From assembly GCA_023395465.1 (NCBI GenBank), contig JAEWZE010000035.1, forward strand, positions 1 through 43,412: 43,412 nt of DNA, given 5' to 3'. The notes under the pieces were generated by a model. That model was not told the DNA's origin. It did not search any database and saw nothing but the letters and a program-made list of their open reading frames with translations. Position numbers and translations under genes: made by a program. Source of the DNA: Pseudomonadota bacterium. GTDB taxonomy: Bacteria > Pseudomonadota > Gammaproteobacteria > Xanthomonadales > Xanthomonadaceae. This document shows positions 17,701-26,332 of this stretch, one piece after another (the stretch's first letter is position 1; each line of letters starts with the position of its first letter).

Positions 17701-18053
17701 CCGATGACGATGCCGAAACGTCGCTCCCGCTGCCGCCACGCGCGGCCGTCGTCGCCCGCTTCGACGCGCCGACCGTCATCGCCCACTACACCCTGACCAG
17801 TGGCGCCGCGCCCCTGCCGGAGACCGGCTGGGTGCTGGAGGGCAGTGATGCATCCGGGGGGTGGACGCTACTGGACGAGCGCCGGGGAGAGACGTTCCGC
17901 TGGGCCCGGCAGCTGCGTCCGTTCGAGGTCGCGAACGCGGGCGCATACGTCGAATACCGGCTGCGTTTCACCGGCGGAGCGACGGTGGACCTTGCCGAGC
18001 TGGAACTGCAGCAGTCCGCGCGGGCCGGCCGCCAGGCCACCTCCGCGCCTTGA
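14700..18053 (+). CDS. GH92 family alpha-mannosidase, multidomain with C-terminal F5/8-like module
   Basis: A 1117-residue secreted glycosidase. A signal peptide covers about residues 1-25 (LLAAALALSLVASGAPVFAGE). A beta-rich N-terminal domain to about residue 210 precedes the GH92 core, which starts at GTQSNGTFSRGNNIPATAMPHG. It continues through HSNQPSHHIPWMYVAAG and GYPGDEDNGEMSAWYLFSMLG near residue 860, the catalytic region. From about residue 985 a final domain (ADALADDDAET, WVLEGSDASGGWTLLDER, VDLAELEL) looks like a discoidin/F5-8 type C (CBM32-like) sugar-binding module. Its ATG lies inside the end of the epimerase gene. It differs strongly from the GH92 at 1148, so the pair probably cuts different alpha-mannosidic linkages. 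No gene follows on this strand; the next gene converges. Confidence 0.92.
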   Translation: MVERTRLLAAALALSLVASGAPVFAGEPGFSSSFERGEPRPAITDADKTIRLGAGPEAPYAAKAGVGYSGLAALRYQGAAGRTRLFEVDIAVEADTLLAWMVMPEPIDGDTVASTGVSLDLVFDDGSRLSDAGIRDQHGALLGARGQAESKTLYPQQWARKEVRLGQVPALSGRRIRAIELELRPHGGATALGWIDDVVIDASRPSDDLRPSDRVLTTRGTQSNGTFSRGNNIPATAMPHGFNFWVPVTDAGTLSWLYRWNEHNGDDNRPRLQALSISHQPSPWMGDRQTFQVMPSAATGVPDADRERRALSFSHDRELARPHTYRVDFDNGIRAELAPSERAAIFRFRFPQGADANLLFDNVDERGGLTLDAQAQVLHGYTDTRSGLSNGATRMFVYARFDQPWRDSGMLGTGRPTGYVKFTPGADGEVRMRIATSLVSVEQARRNLELEIGDEGFESVRARAQDAWDALLGRVHVEGASDDQLTTVYSNLYRLFLYPNVAHENLGTRERPDWQHADQNSWSEDAPGGDATRTSARILPGKVYVNNGFWDTFRTSWPAYALFAPTRAGEMVDGFLQQYRDGGWVARWSSPGYADLMVGTSSDVAFADAWHKGVRGFDPHEAYEAALRNATVVPPVSNVGRKGLARSMYRGYADASVHEGLSWTLEGALNDFGLATLAESLAAADGDPARARRYREEAAYFRARATDYVHVYDADTGFFRGLDADGGWREPAARFDPRVWGHDYTESNAWTFAFTAPHDAEGLAALMGGRAALAQQLDEFFATPETAHERFAGSYGRVIHEMTEARDVRMGMYAHSNQPSHHIPWMYVAAGQPWKAQQLAREVLRRLYLGSEIGQGYPGDEDNGEMSAWYLFSMLGLYPLRMGAPEYVIGSPAFDRVDVRLDNGRTLNVVARDNGPDNIYVQSLTLNGRPWDRAWLRHADIADGGMLEFTMGPAPTAWGSGPDALPPSLTEAGRMPMQRLDRTAAARMSVEDRAPNADALADDDAETSLPLPPRAAVVARFDAPTVIAHYTLTSGAAPLPETGWVLEGSDASGGWTLLDERRGETFRWARQLRPFEVANAGAYVEYRLRFTGGATVDLAELELQQSARAGRQATSAP

Positions 18054-18166
18054 TACGGACGCGGGAACGGCCGCAAGGCTGGCCTCATCAAGGTGGGGAA
18101 CGGGCGCGCTGCAGCGGCGTCCGATGTGGGTGGGCGGCACTGCGAAGACCGTGATGCGGATGCGTT

Positions 18167-18192
18167 CACTGTCCGCCAGGGCGCGGACAGTG
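18167..18192. terminator. Hairpin between convergent GH92 and lolD genes
   Basis: CACTGTCCGC at 18167-18176 pairs perfectly with GCGGACAGTG at 18183-18192 around a 6-nt loop, in the 178-bp gap between converging genes. There is no T-run on either side, so a transcript-end role is likely by position only. I see nothing else in this gap. Confidence 0.4.
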
Positions 18193-18231
18193 CGCGTGGG
18201 GGGCGCGCCGGCCAATGCCGGTCACGAGAGT

Positions 18232-18955
<724 letters not shown>

Positions 18956-18963
<8 letters not shown>

Positions 18964-20209
18964 AGCGCAACGCCTCCGCCGGCGCGGTGCGCGCGGCGCG
19001 CCAGGCCGGGTAGATCGTGGCCAGGAAGGCCATCAGCAGCGCCACCATCGCGATCACCACCACGTCGCCGGACTGCAGGTCGATCGGCAGGCCGGTGACG
19101 TAGTACACGTCCGAGGGCATCAGCACCACGTCGAAGCTGCGTTCGATCGCCCGCAGGATGTGCTCGAGGTTGAAGGTCAGCACCAGCCCGCCAATCACGC
19201 CAGCCACCGTGCCGATCAGGCCGATCAGCGTGCCCTGCACCACGAACACCTGCATCACCCCGCCCGGCGTGAGTCCCAGCGTGCGCAGGATGGCGATGTC
19301 GGCCAGCTTGTCGGTCACCAGCATCACCTGCGAACTGAGCAGGGAGAAGGCGCCCATCAGGATGATCAGCGACAGCAGGATGCCGATCATGGTCTTCTCC
19401 AGCTTTAGCGCACGGAACATGTTGGCGTTTTCCATGCTCCAGTCGCTGACCCGGTAGTAGCTGCGGTTCTCGGCTGCAAGCGCCTGCGCCAGGTCCGCCG
19501 CGACGTTCCAGGCCTGGTCCATGTCGTGCAGCTTCAGGCGCACGCCGGTGACGCCGTCGCCCATGCGCATCAGCCGCTGCGCGTCCTGGATGTTGACCAC
19601 GGCCAGGCGCCGGTCGAAGTCCTGGTAGCCAGCCTCGAAGATGCCGCTGACGGTGAAGCGCTTGAGCTGCGGCACCGCGCCCATCGGCGTGACCTGGAAA
19701 TCGGTGGTGACCACCACCTTGTCGCCCACGCGTGCACCCAGCCATTGCGCCAGCTCCTTGCCGAGCACGATATTGAACTCGCCCGGCGCCAGGTCCGACA
19801 GCGTGCCCTGCACCATCCACTCGGCCAGATCCGAAACCTGCGCCTCGTCCTGCGGCGAAACGCCGCGGATCGCCGCGGGCTCCTGGCGCGCACCGCGCAG
19901 CAAGGCCTGCGCATCGATATAGGCTGCCGCGCCGGAGATGCGTGCGTCGCGCTTGGCGATCTCGATCGCATGCGGCCAGCCACTCATGGCTTCGCCATCG
20001 GCGCTGACGGTGGCGTGCGCCACCATGCCGAGCATGCGGTCCTTGATCTCGCGCTGGAATCCGCTCATCACCGCCAGCGTGGTGATCAGCACCATCACCC
20101 CGATCGCGATGCCGAGGATCGAGGCCAGGGAGATGAAGGAGATGAAGCCGTTGCGGCGCTTGGCGCGCAGGTAGCGCAGGCCGATGGCGACGGGGACCGG
20201 TTTGAACAT
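18956..20209 (-). CDS. lolC: Lipoprotein-releasing system permease LolC/LolE
   Basis: A 417-residue inner-membrane protein of the MacB-FtsX type. It starts with RYLRAKRRNGFISFISLASILGIAIGVMVLI (first membrane segment), has a periplasmic domain of about 200 residues, then three C-terminal helices beginning MIGILLSLIILMGAFSLLSSQVMLVTDK and ending YPAWRAARTAPAEALRYE. This is the LolC/LolE fold. Only one such gene is here, followed directly by lolD, so either a homodimeric arrangement or a second permease gene elsewhere is needed. Assignment between LolC and LolE is not certain. Confidence 0.92.
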
Positions 20210-20317
20210 GCGCGGTCAGCGTGCCTGCGCGCTGTGGGCGCGACGCCGGGACCGGGTGGAACGAAGCAGTCGCGGCATCGGCGGCATCGAGGCGGTGTCT
20301 CGTCGCGGAACGGGCCG

Positions 20318-20803
20318 CTATGGTGCCATCGAAGCCCCACCCCGCGCAGCCTGCGTGGATGGCGCGGCCAGTCGCAGTTCACGTCGCGCCGCGGCCGGCA
20401 GGGTGTCGGGCCACCAGGCGCGATGCCGTCGCCGCCCGCCTGCGTCGCGCCAGCTGGCGAACGCCAGCGGCCCCCGCCACTGCAGCACGAAGTCGGTGGC
20501 CGGTTCGCCATCCACCTGCGGCGTGGCGCCGGGGCCGAACACGAAGGTCTGTTCGACATGACTGCGTTCGCGCCGCCACAGCCAGGCGGCGTAGCCGCAG
20601 GCGAGTACGGCGCCGGGCCAGGCCAGTGGCGCGGGCAGATCCGAAGCCACCAGCGAGCAGGCCGAGAGCAGCCCCAGCAGCGGCATCGCCCAGGCCAGCC
20701 AGCGCGAGGGACGCCAGACGATCCGGGTCGTCCCGGCAAATGCGGCGCGATCAGCCGGGTGGAAGCGCGCCGATGCGGCGGACGAGCGCGTCGAGTTCGG
20801 CAT
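20318..20803 (-). CDS. YgfX/CptA-like small membrane protein
   Basis: About 161 aa with two adjacent hydrophobic segments near the N-terminus (LAWAMPLLGLLSACSLVAS and LAWPGAVLACGYAAWLW), then a soluble C-terminal part containing FVLQWRGPLAFASW. Size, layout and its place immediately after sdhE (overlapping its end by about 50 bp) match the YgfX/CptA family, called a toxin partner of CptB/SdhE in E. coli, although the toxin role is disputed. The start is uncertain: ATG at 20803 is used; 20818 is possible. Probably translationally coupled to sdhE. Confidence 0.6.
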   Translation of the reverse strand: MPNSTRSSAASARFHPADRAAFAGTTRIVWRPSRWLAWAMPLLGLLSACSLVASDLPAPLAWPGAVLACGYAAWLWRRERSHVEQTFVFGPGATPQVDGEPATDFVLQWRGPLAFASWRDAGGRRRHRAWWPDTLPAAARRELRLAAPSTQAARGGASMAP

Positions 20804-21014
20804 CGGTGGCGGCCTCATGGCCCATGAACCAGTGCCAGAGCCTATCGTCTTCGCAGTCCAGCAGCCGTAGGAAAACCCCGCGCTCGGCGTCGGATGCCGC
20901 CGCCCATTCGCGATCGACCCAGCGCTCGAACAGCTGGTCGAGTTCGCGCATGCCGCGACGGCAACGCCAGCGGATGCGACGGAGTTCGGCGGCGTCTGAA
21001 GCGGCGTCGGTCAT
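20751..21014 (-). CDS. sdhE: FAD assembly factor SdhE
   Basis: An 87-residue helical protein of the SdhE/CptB/SDH5 family, which promotes covalent attachment of FAD to SdhA. The conserved RGxxE motif is visible as RRGMRELD near residue 20, followed by FERWVDREW and LLDCEDDRLWHWFMGHE. It lies about 100 bp downstream of sdhB on the same strand, the classic location for this factor. Confidence 0.92.
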   Translation of the reverse strand: MTDAASDAAELRRIRWRCRRGMRELDQLFERWVDREWAAASDAERGVFLRLLDCEDDRLWHWFMGHEAATDAELDALVRRIGALPPG

Positions 21015-21117
21015 GGGTGGATCAACACGCGGGTCGCGGCACTTCTCGACGGCAGATCGCTGCGAGGCGACACGCAGGCCGCAACGAGCGGGGCGCCGGA
21101 CTGCCGGCGCCCTGCGA

Positions 21118-21903
21118 TCAGCCGTGGCGTTCCAGCATCAGCTGCTTGATCGAACCGATCGCCTTGGCCGGGTTCAGGCCCTTGGGACAGGTGCGCGCAC
21201 AGTTCATGATGGTGTGGCAGCGATACAGCTTGAACGGATCCTCGAGGTCGTCCAGGCGCGCGCCGGTGTCCTCGTCGCGGCTGTCGACGATCCAGCGATA
21301 GGCCTGCAGCAGCACGGCCGGCCCCAGGTAGCGCTCGCCGTTCCACCAGTAGCTCGGGCAAGCGGTGCTGCAGCAGGCGCACAGGATGCACTCGTACAGC
21401 CCGTCGAGCTTGTCGCGGTCGGCCGGCGACTGCAGGCGCTCGCGATCCGGCGGCGGCGCGCTCTGGGTGCGCAGCCAGGGCTGGATCGAGGCGTACTGGG
21501 CGTAGAAGTGGGTCAGGTCCGGCACCAGGTCCTTGACCACGCTCATGTGCGGCAGCGGGTAGATCGGAACCTCGGACTTCTTGCAGTCGTCGATGGCGCG
21601 GGTGCAGGCCAGCGTGTTCGTGCCGTCGATGTTCATCGCGCACGAACCGCAGATGCCCTCGCGGCAGGAACGGCGGAAGGTCAGGGTCGGGTCGATCTCG
21701 TTCTTGATCTTGATCAGCGCGTCCAGGACCATCGGCCCGCACTTGTCGAGGTCGACCTCGTAGGTGTCCGTGCTCGGGTTCTGGCCGTCGTCCGGGTTCC
21801 AGCGGTAGACCTTGAACGTGCGCACGCGCCTGGCGCCGTCGGGCGCCTTGAAATGGCGTCCCTTGCGGACCGTGGAGTTCTTCGGGAGGGTGAATTCAGC
21901 CAT
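21118..21903 (-). CDS. sdhB: Succinate dehydrogenase iron-sulfur subunit
   Basis: A 261-residue protein carrying electrons from FAD to quinone in complex II. The [2Fe-2S] ligands are in CREGICGSCAMNIDG and the cysteine after TNTLA; the [4Fe-4S] and [3Fe-4S] ligands are in CILCACCSTACPSYWW and CHTIMNCARTCPKGLNPAKA. All expected cysteines are present. It follows sdhA after 15 bp in the sdhCDAB operon. Confidence 0.97.
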   Translation of the reverse strand: MAEFTLPKNSTVRKGRHFKAPDGARRVRTFKVYRWNPDDGQNPSTDTYEVDLDKCGPMVLDALIKIKNEIDPTLTFRRSCREGICGSCAMNIDGTNTLACTRAIDDCKKSEVPIYPLPHMSVVKDLVPDLTHFYAQYASIQPWLRTQSAPPPDRERLQSPADRDKLDGLYECILCACCSTACPSYWWNGERYLGPAVLLQAYRWIVDSRDEDTGARLDDLEDPFKLYRCHTIMNCARTCPKGLNPAKAIGSIKQLMLERHG

Positions 21904-21918
21904 GGTGTTCGATCCCGA

Positions 21919-23709
21919 TCAGTAGACGCGCGCTTTCGGCGGCACGACTTCGACTTCGTCGTCGAGCGTGTACATGTGCACCGGACGGTAGTCGATGCTG
22001 GTGTTGCCGGCCTCGTCCGCCCAGCACAGGGTGTGCTTGTGCCAGGTCTGGTCGTCGCGATCGGGGAAGTCCTCACGGGCGTGAGCGCCGCGCGATTCCT
22101 TGCGGTTCTCGGCCGAGGTGATGGTCACCAGCGCCTGGCCCAGCAGGTTCTGCAGCTCCAGCGTCTCGATCAGGTCGGAGTTCCAGACCAGCGAACGGTC
22201 GCTGACCTTGACGTCGGCGAACGAGGCGTGGATGTCGCGGACCTGCCTGACGCCCTCTTCCAGCGTTTCCTGGGTACGGAACACCGCGGCATGGGCCTGC
22301 ATCGAGCGCTGCATGCGGTCGCGGATCACGGCCGTCGGCGTGTCGCCCTTGGCGTTGCGCAGGCGGTCGAGGTTGGAGATCGCCTTGTCGGTGGCGTCGC
22401 CGGCCAGGCGCTTGTGCGGTTGGCTGGGCCTGATCGTCTCGGCGCAGCGGTTGGCCACCGCGCGCCCGAACACCACCAGGTCGAGCAGCGAGTTCGAACC
22501 CAGGCGGTTGGCACCGTGCACCGACACGCAGGCCGCTTCGCCGATCGCGTACAGGCCGGGGACGACCGCGTCGGGATTGCCGTTCTTCAGCTGCACCACT
22601 TCGCCGTGGTAGTTGGTCGGGATGCCGCCCATGTTGTAGTGGACGGTCGGGATCACCGGGATCGGCTGCTTCTCCACGTCGACGCCGGCGAAGATCTTCG
22701 CGCTCTCGGCGATGCCGGGCAGCTTCTTGTGAATGTCGGCCGGGTCCAGGTGGGTCAGGTCGAGGTGGATGTGGTCCTTGTGCTCGCCGACGCCACGACC
22801 CTCGCGGATCTCGATCGTCATCGAGCGGCTGACCACGTCGCGTGAGGCCAGGTCCTTGGCATTGGGCGCATAGCGCTCCATGAAGCGCTCGCCATTGCTG
22901 TTGCGTAGGATGCCGCCCTCGCCGCGCACGCCCTCGGTGATCAGGCAGCCGGCGCCGTAGATGCCGGTCGGGTGGAACTGCACGAACTCCATGTCCTGCA
23001 GGCCCAGGCCCGCGCGCAGCGCCATGCCGCCGCCGTCGCCGGTGCAGGTGTGCGCCGAGGTCGCGGAGAAGTAGGCGCGGCCGTAGCCGCCGGTCGCCAG
23101 CACAACGCCATGGGCGCGGAACAGGTGCAGGGTGCCCTCGGCCATGTCGATGGCGAGCACGCCCTTGCAGGCGCCCTCCTCGTCCATGATCAGGTCGAGC
23201 GCGAAGTACTCGATGTAGAACTCGGCCTGGTGCGCCAGCGACTGCTGGTACAGCGTGTGCAGGATGGCGTGGCCGGTGCGGTCGGCCGCGGCGCAGGTGC
23301 GCTGCGCGGTGCCCTTGCCGTAATGCGTGGTCATGCCGCCGAACGGGCGCTGGTAGATCTTGCCCTCCTCGGTGCGCGAGAACGGCACGCCCTGGTGCTC
23401 GAGCTCTATGATCGCGGGGATCGCCTCGCGGCACATGTACTGGATGGCGTCCTGGTCGCCCAGCCAGTCGGAGCCCTTGATCGTGTCGTAGAAGTGGAAG
23501 CGCCAGTCGTCCTCGCCCATGTTGCCAAGCGCGGCGGAAATGCCGCCCTGCGCCGCCACGGTGTGCGAACGGGTCGGGAAGACCTTGGTGATGCACGCGG
23601 TCTTCAGGCCCTTGTGCGCAAGCCCGAAGGTCGCGCGCAGGCCGGCGCCGCCGGCGCCGACTACGATCATGTCGTAATGGTGTTCGGTGATCTTGTAAGC
23701 GGAGGTCAT
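21919..23709 (-). CDS. sdhA: Succinate dehydrogenase flavoprotein subunit
   Basis: A 596-residue catalytic subunit oxidising succinate to fumarate. It shows the FAD-binding VVGAGGAGLRATFGLA, the RSHTVAAQGG motif whose histidine binds FAD covalently, DAIQYMCREA and the C-terminal EDFPDRDDQTWHKHTL. The ATG at 23709 is chosen because it starts right before the Rossmann strand (MTSAYKITEHHYDMIVVG); the longer frame adds 13 untypical residues. It lies 7 bp after sdhD. Confidence 0.97.
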   Translation of the reverse strand: MTSAYKITEHHYDMIVVGAGGAGLRATFGLAHKGLKTACITKVFPTRSHTVAAQGGISAALGNMGEDDWRFHFYDTIKGSDWLGDQDAIQYMCREAIPAIIELEHQGVPFSRTEEGKIYQRPFGGMTTHYGKGTAQRTCAAADRTGHAILHTLYQQSLAHQAEFYIEYFALDLIMDEEGACKGVLAIDMAEGTLHLFRAHGVVLATGGYGRAYFSATSAHTCTGDGGGMALRAGLGLQDMEFVQFHPTGIYGAGCLITEGVRGEGGILRNSNGERFMERYAPNAKDLASRDVVSRSMTIEIREGRGVGEHKDHIHLDLTHLDPADIHKKLPGIAESAKIFAGVDVEKQPIPVIPTVHYNMGGIPTNYHGEVVQLKNGNPDAVVPGLYAIGEAACVSVHGANRLGSNSLLDLVVFGRAVANRCAETIRPSQPHKRLAGDATDKAISNLDRLRNAKGDTPTAVIRDRMQRSMQAHAAVFRTQETLEEGVRQVRDIHASFADVKVSDRSLVWNSDLIETLELQNLLGQALVTITSAENRKESRGAHAREDFPDRDDQTWHKHTLCWADEAGNTSIDYRPVHMYTLDDEVEVVPPKARVY

Positions 23710-23716
23710 CGCAGGC

Positions 23717-24127
23717 TCAGCCGGAGAAGGCGATGCGGGCGATCGCATACAGCGAGGCGATGGCGCCCAGCCCGCAAAGGAAATTGTTGAGGAAGTGCGC
23801 GGTGATCTCGAGCGAACGCGTGTGCACGTAGTCCTCGATCACGATCTGCAGGCCAAGCTTGGCGTGCCAGAACATGCACACCAGGAACACGGCGAAGATG
23901 ATCGTGTTCCAGGGCCGCGCGATGATGCCGCGTGCGGTTTCCAGGTCGGCGCCCACCAGGGTGACCAGGGTCCAGACGAACCAGATCGCCAGCGGCGCCA
24001 GGACGATCGCGGTCACCCGCTGCATCCAGAAGTGGTCGGTGCCCGACTTGCCGGCGCCAAGCCCGCGCGCGCGCTTGAGCGGCGTGCGGAACGGCGCCGC
24101 GCGCGAAGTTTCTCCACCACCGCTCAT
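23717..24127 (-). CDS. sdhD: Succinate dehydrogenase membrane anchor SdhD
   Basis: A 136-residue protein with three predicted membrane helices (VTAIVLAPLAIWFVWTLVTLV, IIFAVFLVCMFWHAKLGLQIV, FLCGLGAIASLYAIARIAF) and the HAKLGLQIVIEDYVH pattern of SdhD. The ATG overlaps the sdhC stop by 4 bp. It anchors SdhAB and contributes to heme and quinone binding. Confidence 0.95.
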   Translation of the reverse strand: MSGGGETSRAAPFRTPLKRARGLGAGKSGTDHFWMQRVTAIVLAPLAIWFVWTLVTLVGADLETARGIIARPWNTIIFAVFLVCMFWHAKLGLQIVIEDYVHTRSLEITAHFLNNFLCGLGAIASLYAIARIAFSG

Positions 24128-24519
24128 GCCGCACCCCGCAAGCCGAAGAACCAGATCAGTCCGGTCAGCAGCACGCCGACCACGAACACGGCGATGCCCG
24201 AGGCATACACCTTGGGAATCTCGTAGCCCCAGCCCGCGTCCCACAGCAGGTGGCGGATGCCGTTGAGCAGGTGGTAGACCAGGGCCAGGGTGAAGCCGAA
24301 CAGGAACAGCATGCCCAGCGGCGAGGACCACTGGCGCGACGCGAATTCGTAGGCGTCGCCGCCGATGGCGATCGCCATCAGCCACCAGACCAGGGAGATG
24401 CCACCGAGCGCCAGCGAGATGCCGGTGATGCGGTGGAGGATCGACATGAGGGACGTGATCTGGAAACGATACGTCTGCCCCAGCATGAAGGGCGACAGGG
24501 GGCGTTTGCGGTATGCCAT
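24124..24519 (-). CDS. sdhC: Succinate dehydrogenase cytochrome b556 subunit SdhC
   Basis: A 131-residue protein beginning RKRPLSPFMLGQTYRFQITSLMSILHRITG, the standard SdhC opening, with three membrane helices and HLLNGIRHLLWD, whose histidine is a heme ligand in the family. AGGAG at 24531-24535 (minus strand) suits the ATG at 24519; the frame is open further upstream without family similarity. First gene of sdhCDAB, 79 bp after the SDHAF4-like gene. Confidence 0.95.
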   Translation of the reverse strand: MAYRKRPLSPFMLGQTYRFQITSLMSILHRITGISLALGGISLVWWLMAIAIGGDAYEFASRQWSSPLGMLFLFGFTLALVYHLLNGIRHLLWDAGWGYEIPKVYASGIAVFVVGVLLTGLIWFFGLRGAA

Positions 24520-24598
24520 CGCTGGCTGGTCTCCTGGCTGGCGGCGGAACCGCGTGGCTGGATCGGGCTGGCCGATCAGGCCTCGGCCCCGCATGGAA

Positions 24599-24787
24599 TC
24601 AGAAATCGATGCAGCGGCCGTTCTTTTCCCAGTCTCCGTACCGGGTCGGGTCGAGTCCGTCGCGGCCGTCGATTTCCGACGTCACGGGCGGCTGCGGCAC
24701 GGCGGTCGAAGGCGCCTCGGCGAGCGGACGCTGCGCCGCCGGCGGATCGTCCTTGCCTGGTTCGCCTAAGATGTCGTGGCCTTTCAC
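24599..24787 (-). CDS. SDHAF4-like (DUF1674) succinate dehydrogenase assembly protein
   Basis: A small protein ending in DPTRYGDWEKNGRCIDF, the defining C-terminal motif of the DUF1674/SDHAF4 family. SDHAF4 proteins bind flavinylated SdhA and help it join SdhB. The GTG at 24787 gives about 62 aa; an ATG at 24814 would give 71 aa and overlap the start of the divergent ygfZ gene. No strong ribosome site is seen for either. Its position 80 bp before sdhC on the same strand fits the role. Confidence 0.82.
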   Translation of the reverse strand: MKGHDILGEPGKDDPPAAQRPLAEAPSTAVPQPPVTSEIDGRDGLDPTRYGDWEKNGRCIDF

Positions 24788-24812
24788 GAACGAAAGTTTA
24801 AGCCCGCGCCCC

Positions 24813-25679
24813 ATGTCCGACAAGCCAACAACGTCCTCCGGCACTTTTTTCGCCATCCCAGGCTGGAGCGTGATCCGCCTGCATGGCGCGGATGCGTCTC
24901 GTTTCGCGCAGGCCCAGTTCATGGGCGACGTCGATGCGCTCCAGCCGGGGCACTGGCAGTGGAACGGCTGGCTGACGCCCAAGGGGCGCGTGATCGCGCT
25001 GTTCGCCCTGCTCCGTCACGATGCCGACAACCTCCACCTGCTGCTTGCGGATGCCGAACCGGAGGGCTTCGTGGCGGCGCTGTCGCGCTACGTGTTCCGC
25101 AGCAAGCTGCGCATCGCGCACGAAACCGGACTGTCGGTCAGCGGCCGCTTTGCGCCACCCGCGGTCGCGGCCGGCCCCGCGTTCGCCGGTGCGGCGTCAC
25201 CGGTTGACCTGCAGCTGGATTTCGGTGGCGCCGGCGGGCCGCGCACCCTGGCCGTGACGACGGGCGCGACGCCGGACGATCCGGGAGCCGCCGCCCGCTG
25301 GCGCGCCTGCGACCTCGCCCACGGCCTGCCGCGGCTGGATGCGGAACAGGCCGGACAGTGGACCCCACAACAGCTTTCGCTCGACCGGCTGCGCGCCTAC
25401 AGCGTCAAGAAGGGCTGCTATCCCGGCCAGGAAATCGTCGCGCGCACCCACTTCCTGGGCCAGGCCAAGCGCGGCCTGGTCCGGCTGGGCGCCGACAGGC
25501 GGATTACCCCGGCTGAAGTGTTCGCGCCGGATGCGCCCGATCGGGCGCTCGGCACGATCGCCAGCACCGCGGGCAATGAAGCGCTCGCGGTTCTGCCGAT
25601 CGATGCCGGTGATGGTCCTTGGCTGGTCGCCGGCACCAGTTGCCGGCGGCTGCCGCTGCTCGGGGACCTGCTGCGCTAA
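24813..25679 (+). CDS. ygfZ: Folate-binding protein YgfZ
   Basis: A 288-residue member of the GcvT-like YgfZ/IBA57 family, which supports assembly or repair of certain iron-sulfur enzymes using tetrahydrofolate. The diagnostic motif KKGCYPGQEIVAR, with its conserved cysteine, is near residue 205. The N-terminal GADASRFAQAQFMGDVDAL and WLTPKGRVIALF are typical. It is divergent from the sdh operon, whose SdhB is an iron-sulfur protein; the pairing is common in gammaproteobacteria. Confidence 0.93.
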   Translation: MSDKPTTSSGTFFAIPGWSVIRLHGADASRFAQAQFMGDVDALQPGHWQWNGWLTPKGRVIALFALLRHDADNLHLLLADAEPEGFVAALSRYVFRSKLRIAHETGLSVSGRFAPPAVAAGPAFAGAASPVDLQLDFGGAGGPRTLAVTTGATPDDPGAAARWRACDLAHGLPRLDAEQAGQWTPQQLSLDRLRAYSVKKGCYPGQEIVARTHFLGQAKRGLVRLGADRRITPAEVFAPDAPDRALGTIASTAGNEALAVLPIDAGDGPWLVAGTSCRRLPLLGDLLR

Positions 25680-25822
25680 TAGCGGTGCGATGGGGCGGCG
25701 TGGCGGGTTCTCGCGGCGGCTGCTAGGCTCGCGCCGTGCGTGGCGCCCCGGGGATCGCGCATGCCGGCATGCTGGCCGGTTGGGGCGGGCGCGCACCCAA
25801 CCAACAAGGATCGGGGACCCCC

Positions 25823-26332
25823 ATGAACCAGCGCATATTTGCACCGGCCGCCGCCGGTTTCGCCCTTGCTTCGACGCTGCTGCTCGGCGCCTGCGCCAGC
25901 CACCCACCGGCAGAACAGCCGCCCGCCCCGCCTGCCCCGATGCCGGTGCAGGCCACGGTGGAGAAAGTTTCGGCTGACGGACTGTTCGAGTTCGGCCGGG
26001 CGGACATCGACCCGGCCAGCGCGGGGGCTGCGGAGCTCGAAGCCCTGGCGTCGCGCCTGGCCGGCAGCGCGGTGCCGGTCAAAGCGGTCCATGTGATCGG
26101 CCACAGCGACCGGATCGGAAACGACCGGGCCAACGTTGCCCTCTCGACGCGCCGCGCCGAGGCCGTCCGCGACTACCTGCTCGAGCGGGGCGTCGAGGCC
26201 GGGCTGGTGACCGCGATCGGCCGTGGCAGCGTGGAGCCGCTCGTCGAGTGCAGTGGGGAACGCGGGGAGGCGCTGGTGGACTGCCTGGCACCCAACCGGC
26301 GCGTCGAGGTTCGGGTCAGCTACGGCGACTGA
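25823..26332 (+). CDS. OmpA-family lipoprotein
   Basis: 169 aa. The N-terminus carries a lipoprotein signal with lipobox LLGAC (Cys near residue 22), then a proline-rich linker, then an OmpA-like peptidoglycan-binding domain: FEFGRADIDP, VIGHSDRIGNDRANVALSTRRAEAVRDYL, APNRRVEVRV. It should sit in the outer membrane and hold the cell wall. Its 3' end overlaps the converging E1 dehydrogenase gene by 13 bp. Confidence 0.9.
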   Translation: MNQRIFAPAAAGFALASTLLLGACASHPPAEQPPAPPAPMPVQATVEKVSADGLFEFGRADIDPASAGAAELEALASRLAGSAVPVKAVHVIGHSDRIGNDRANVALSTRRAEAVRDYLLERGVEAGLVTAIGRGSVEPLVECSGERGEALVDCLAPNRRVEVRVSYGD

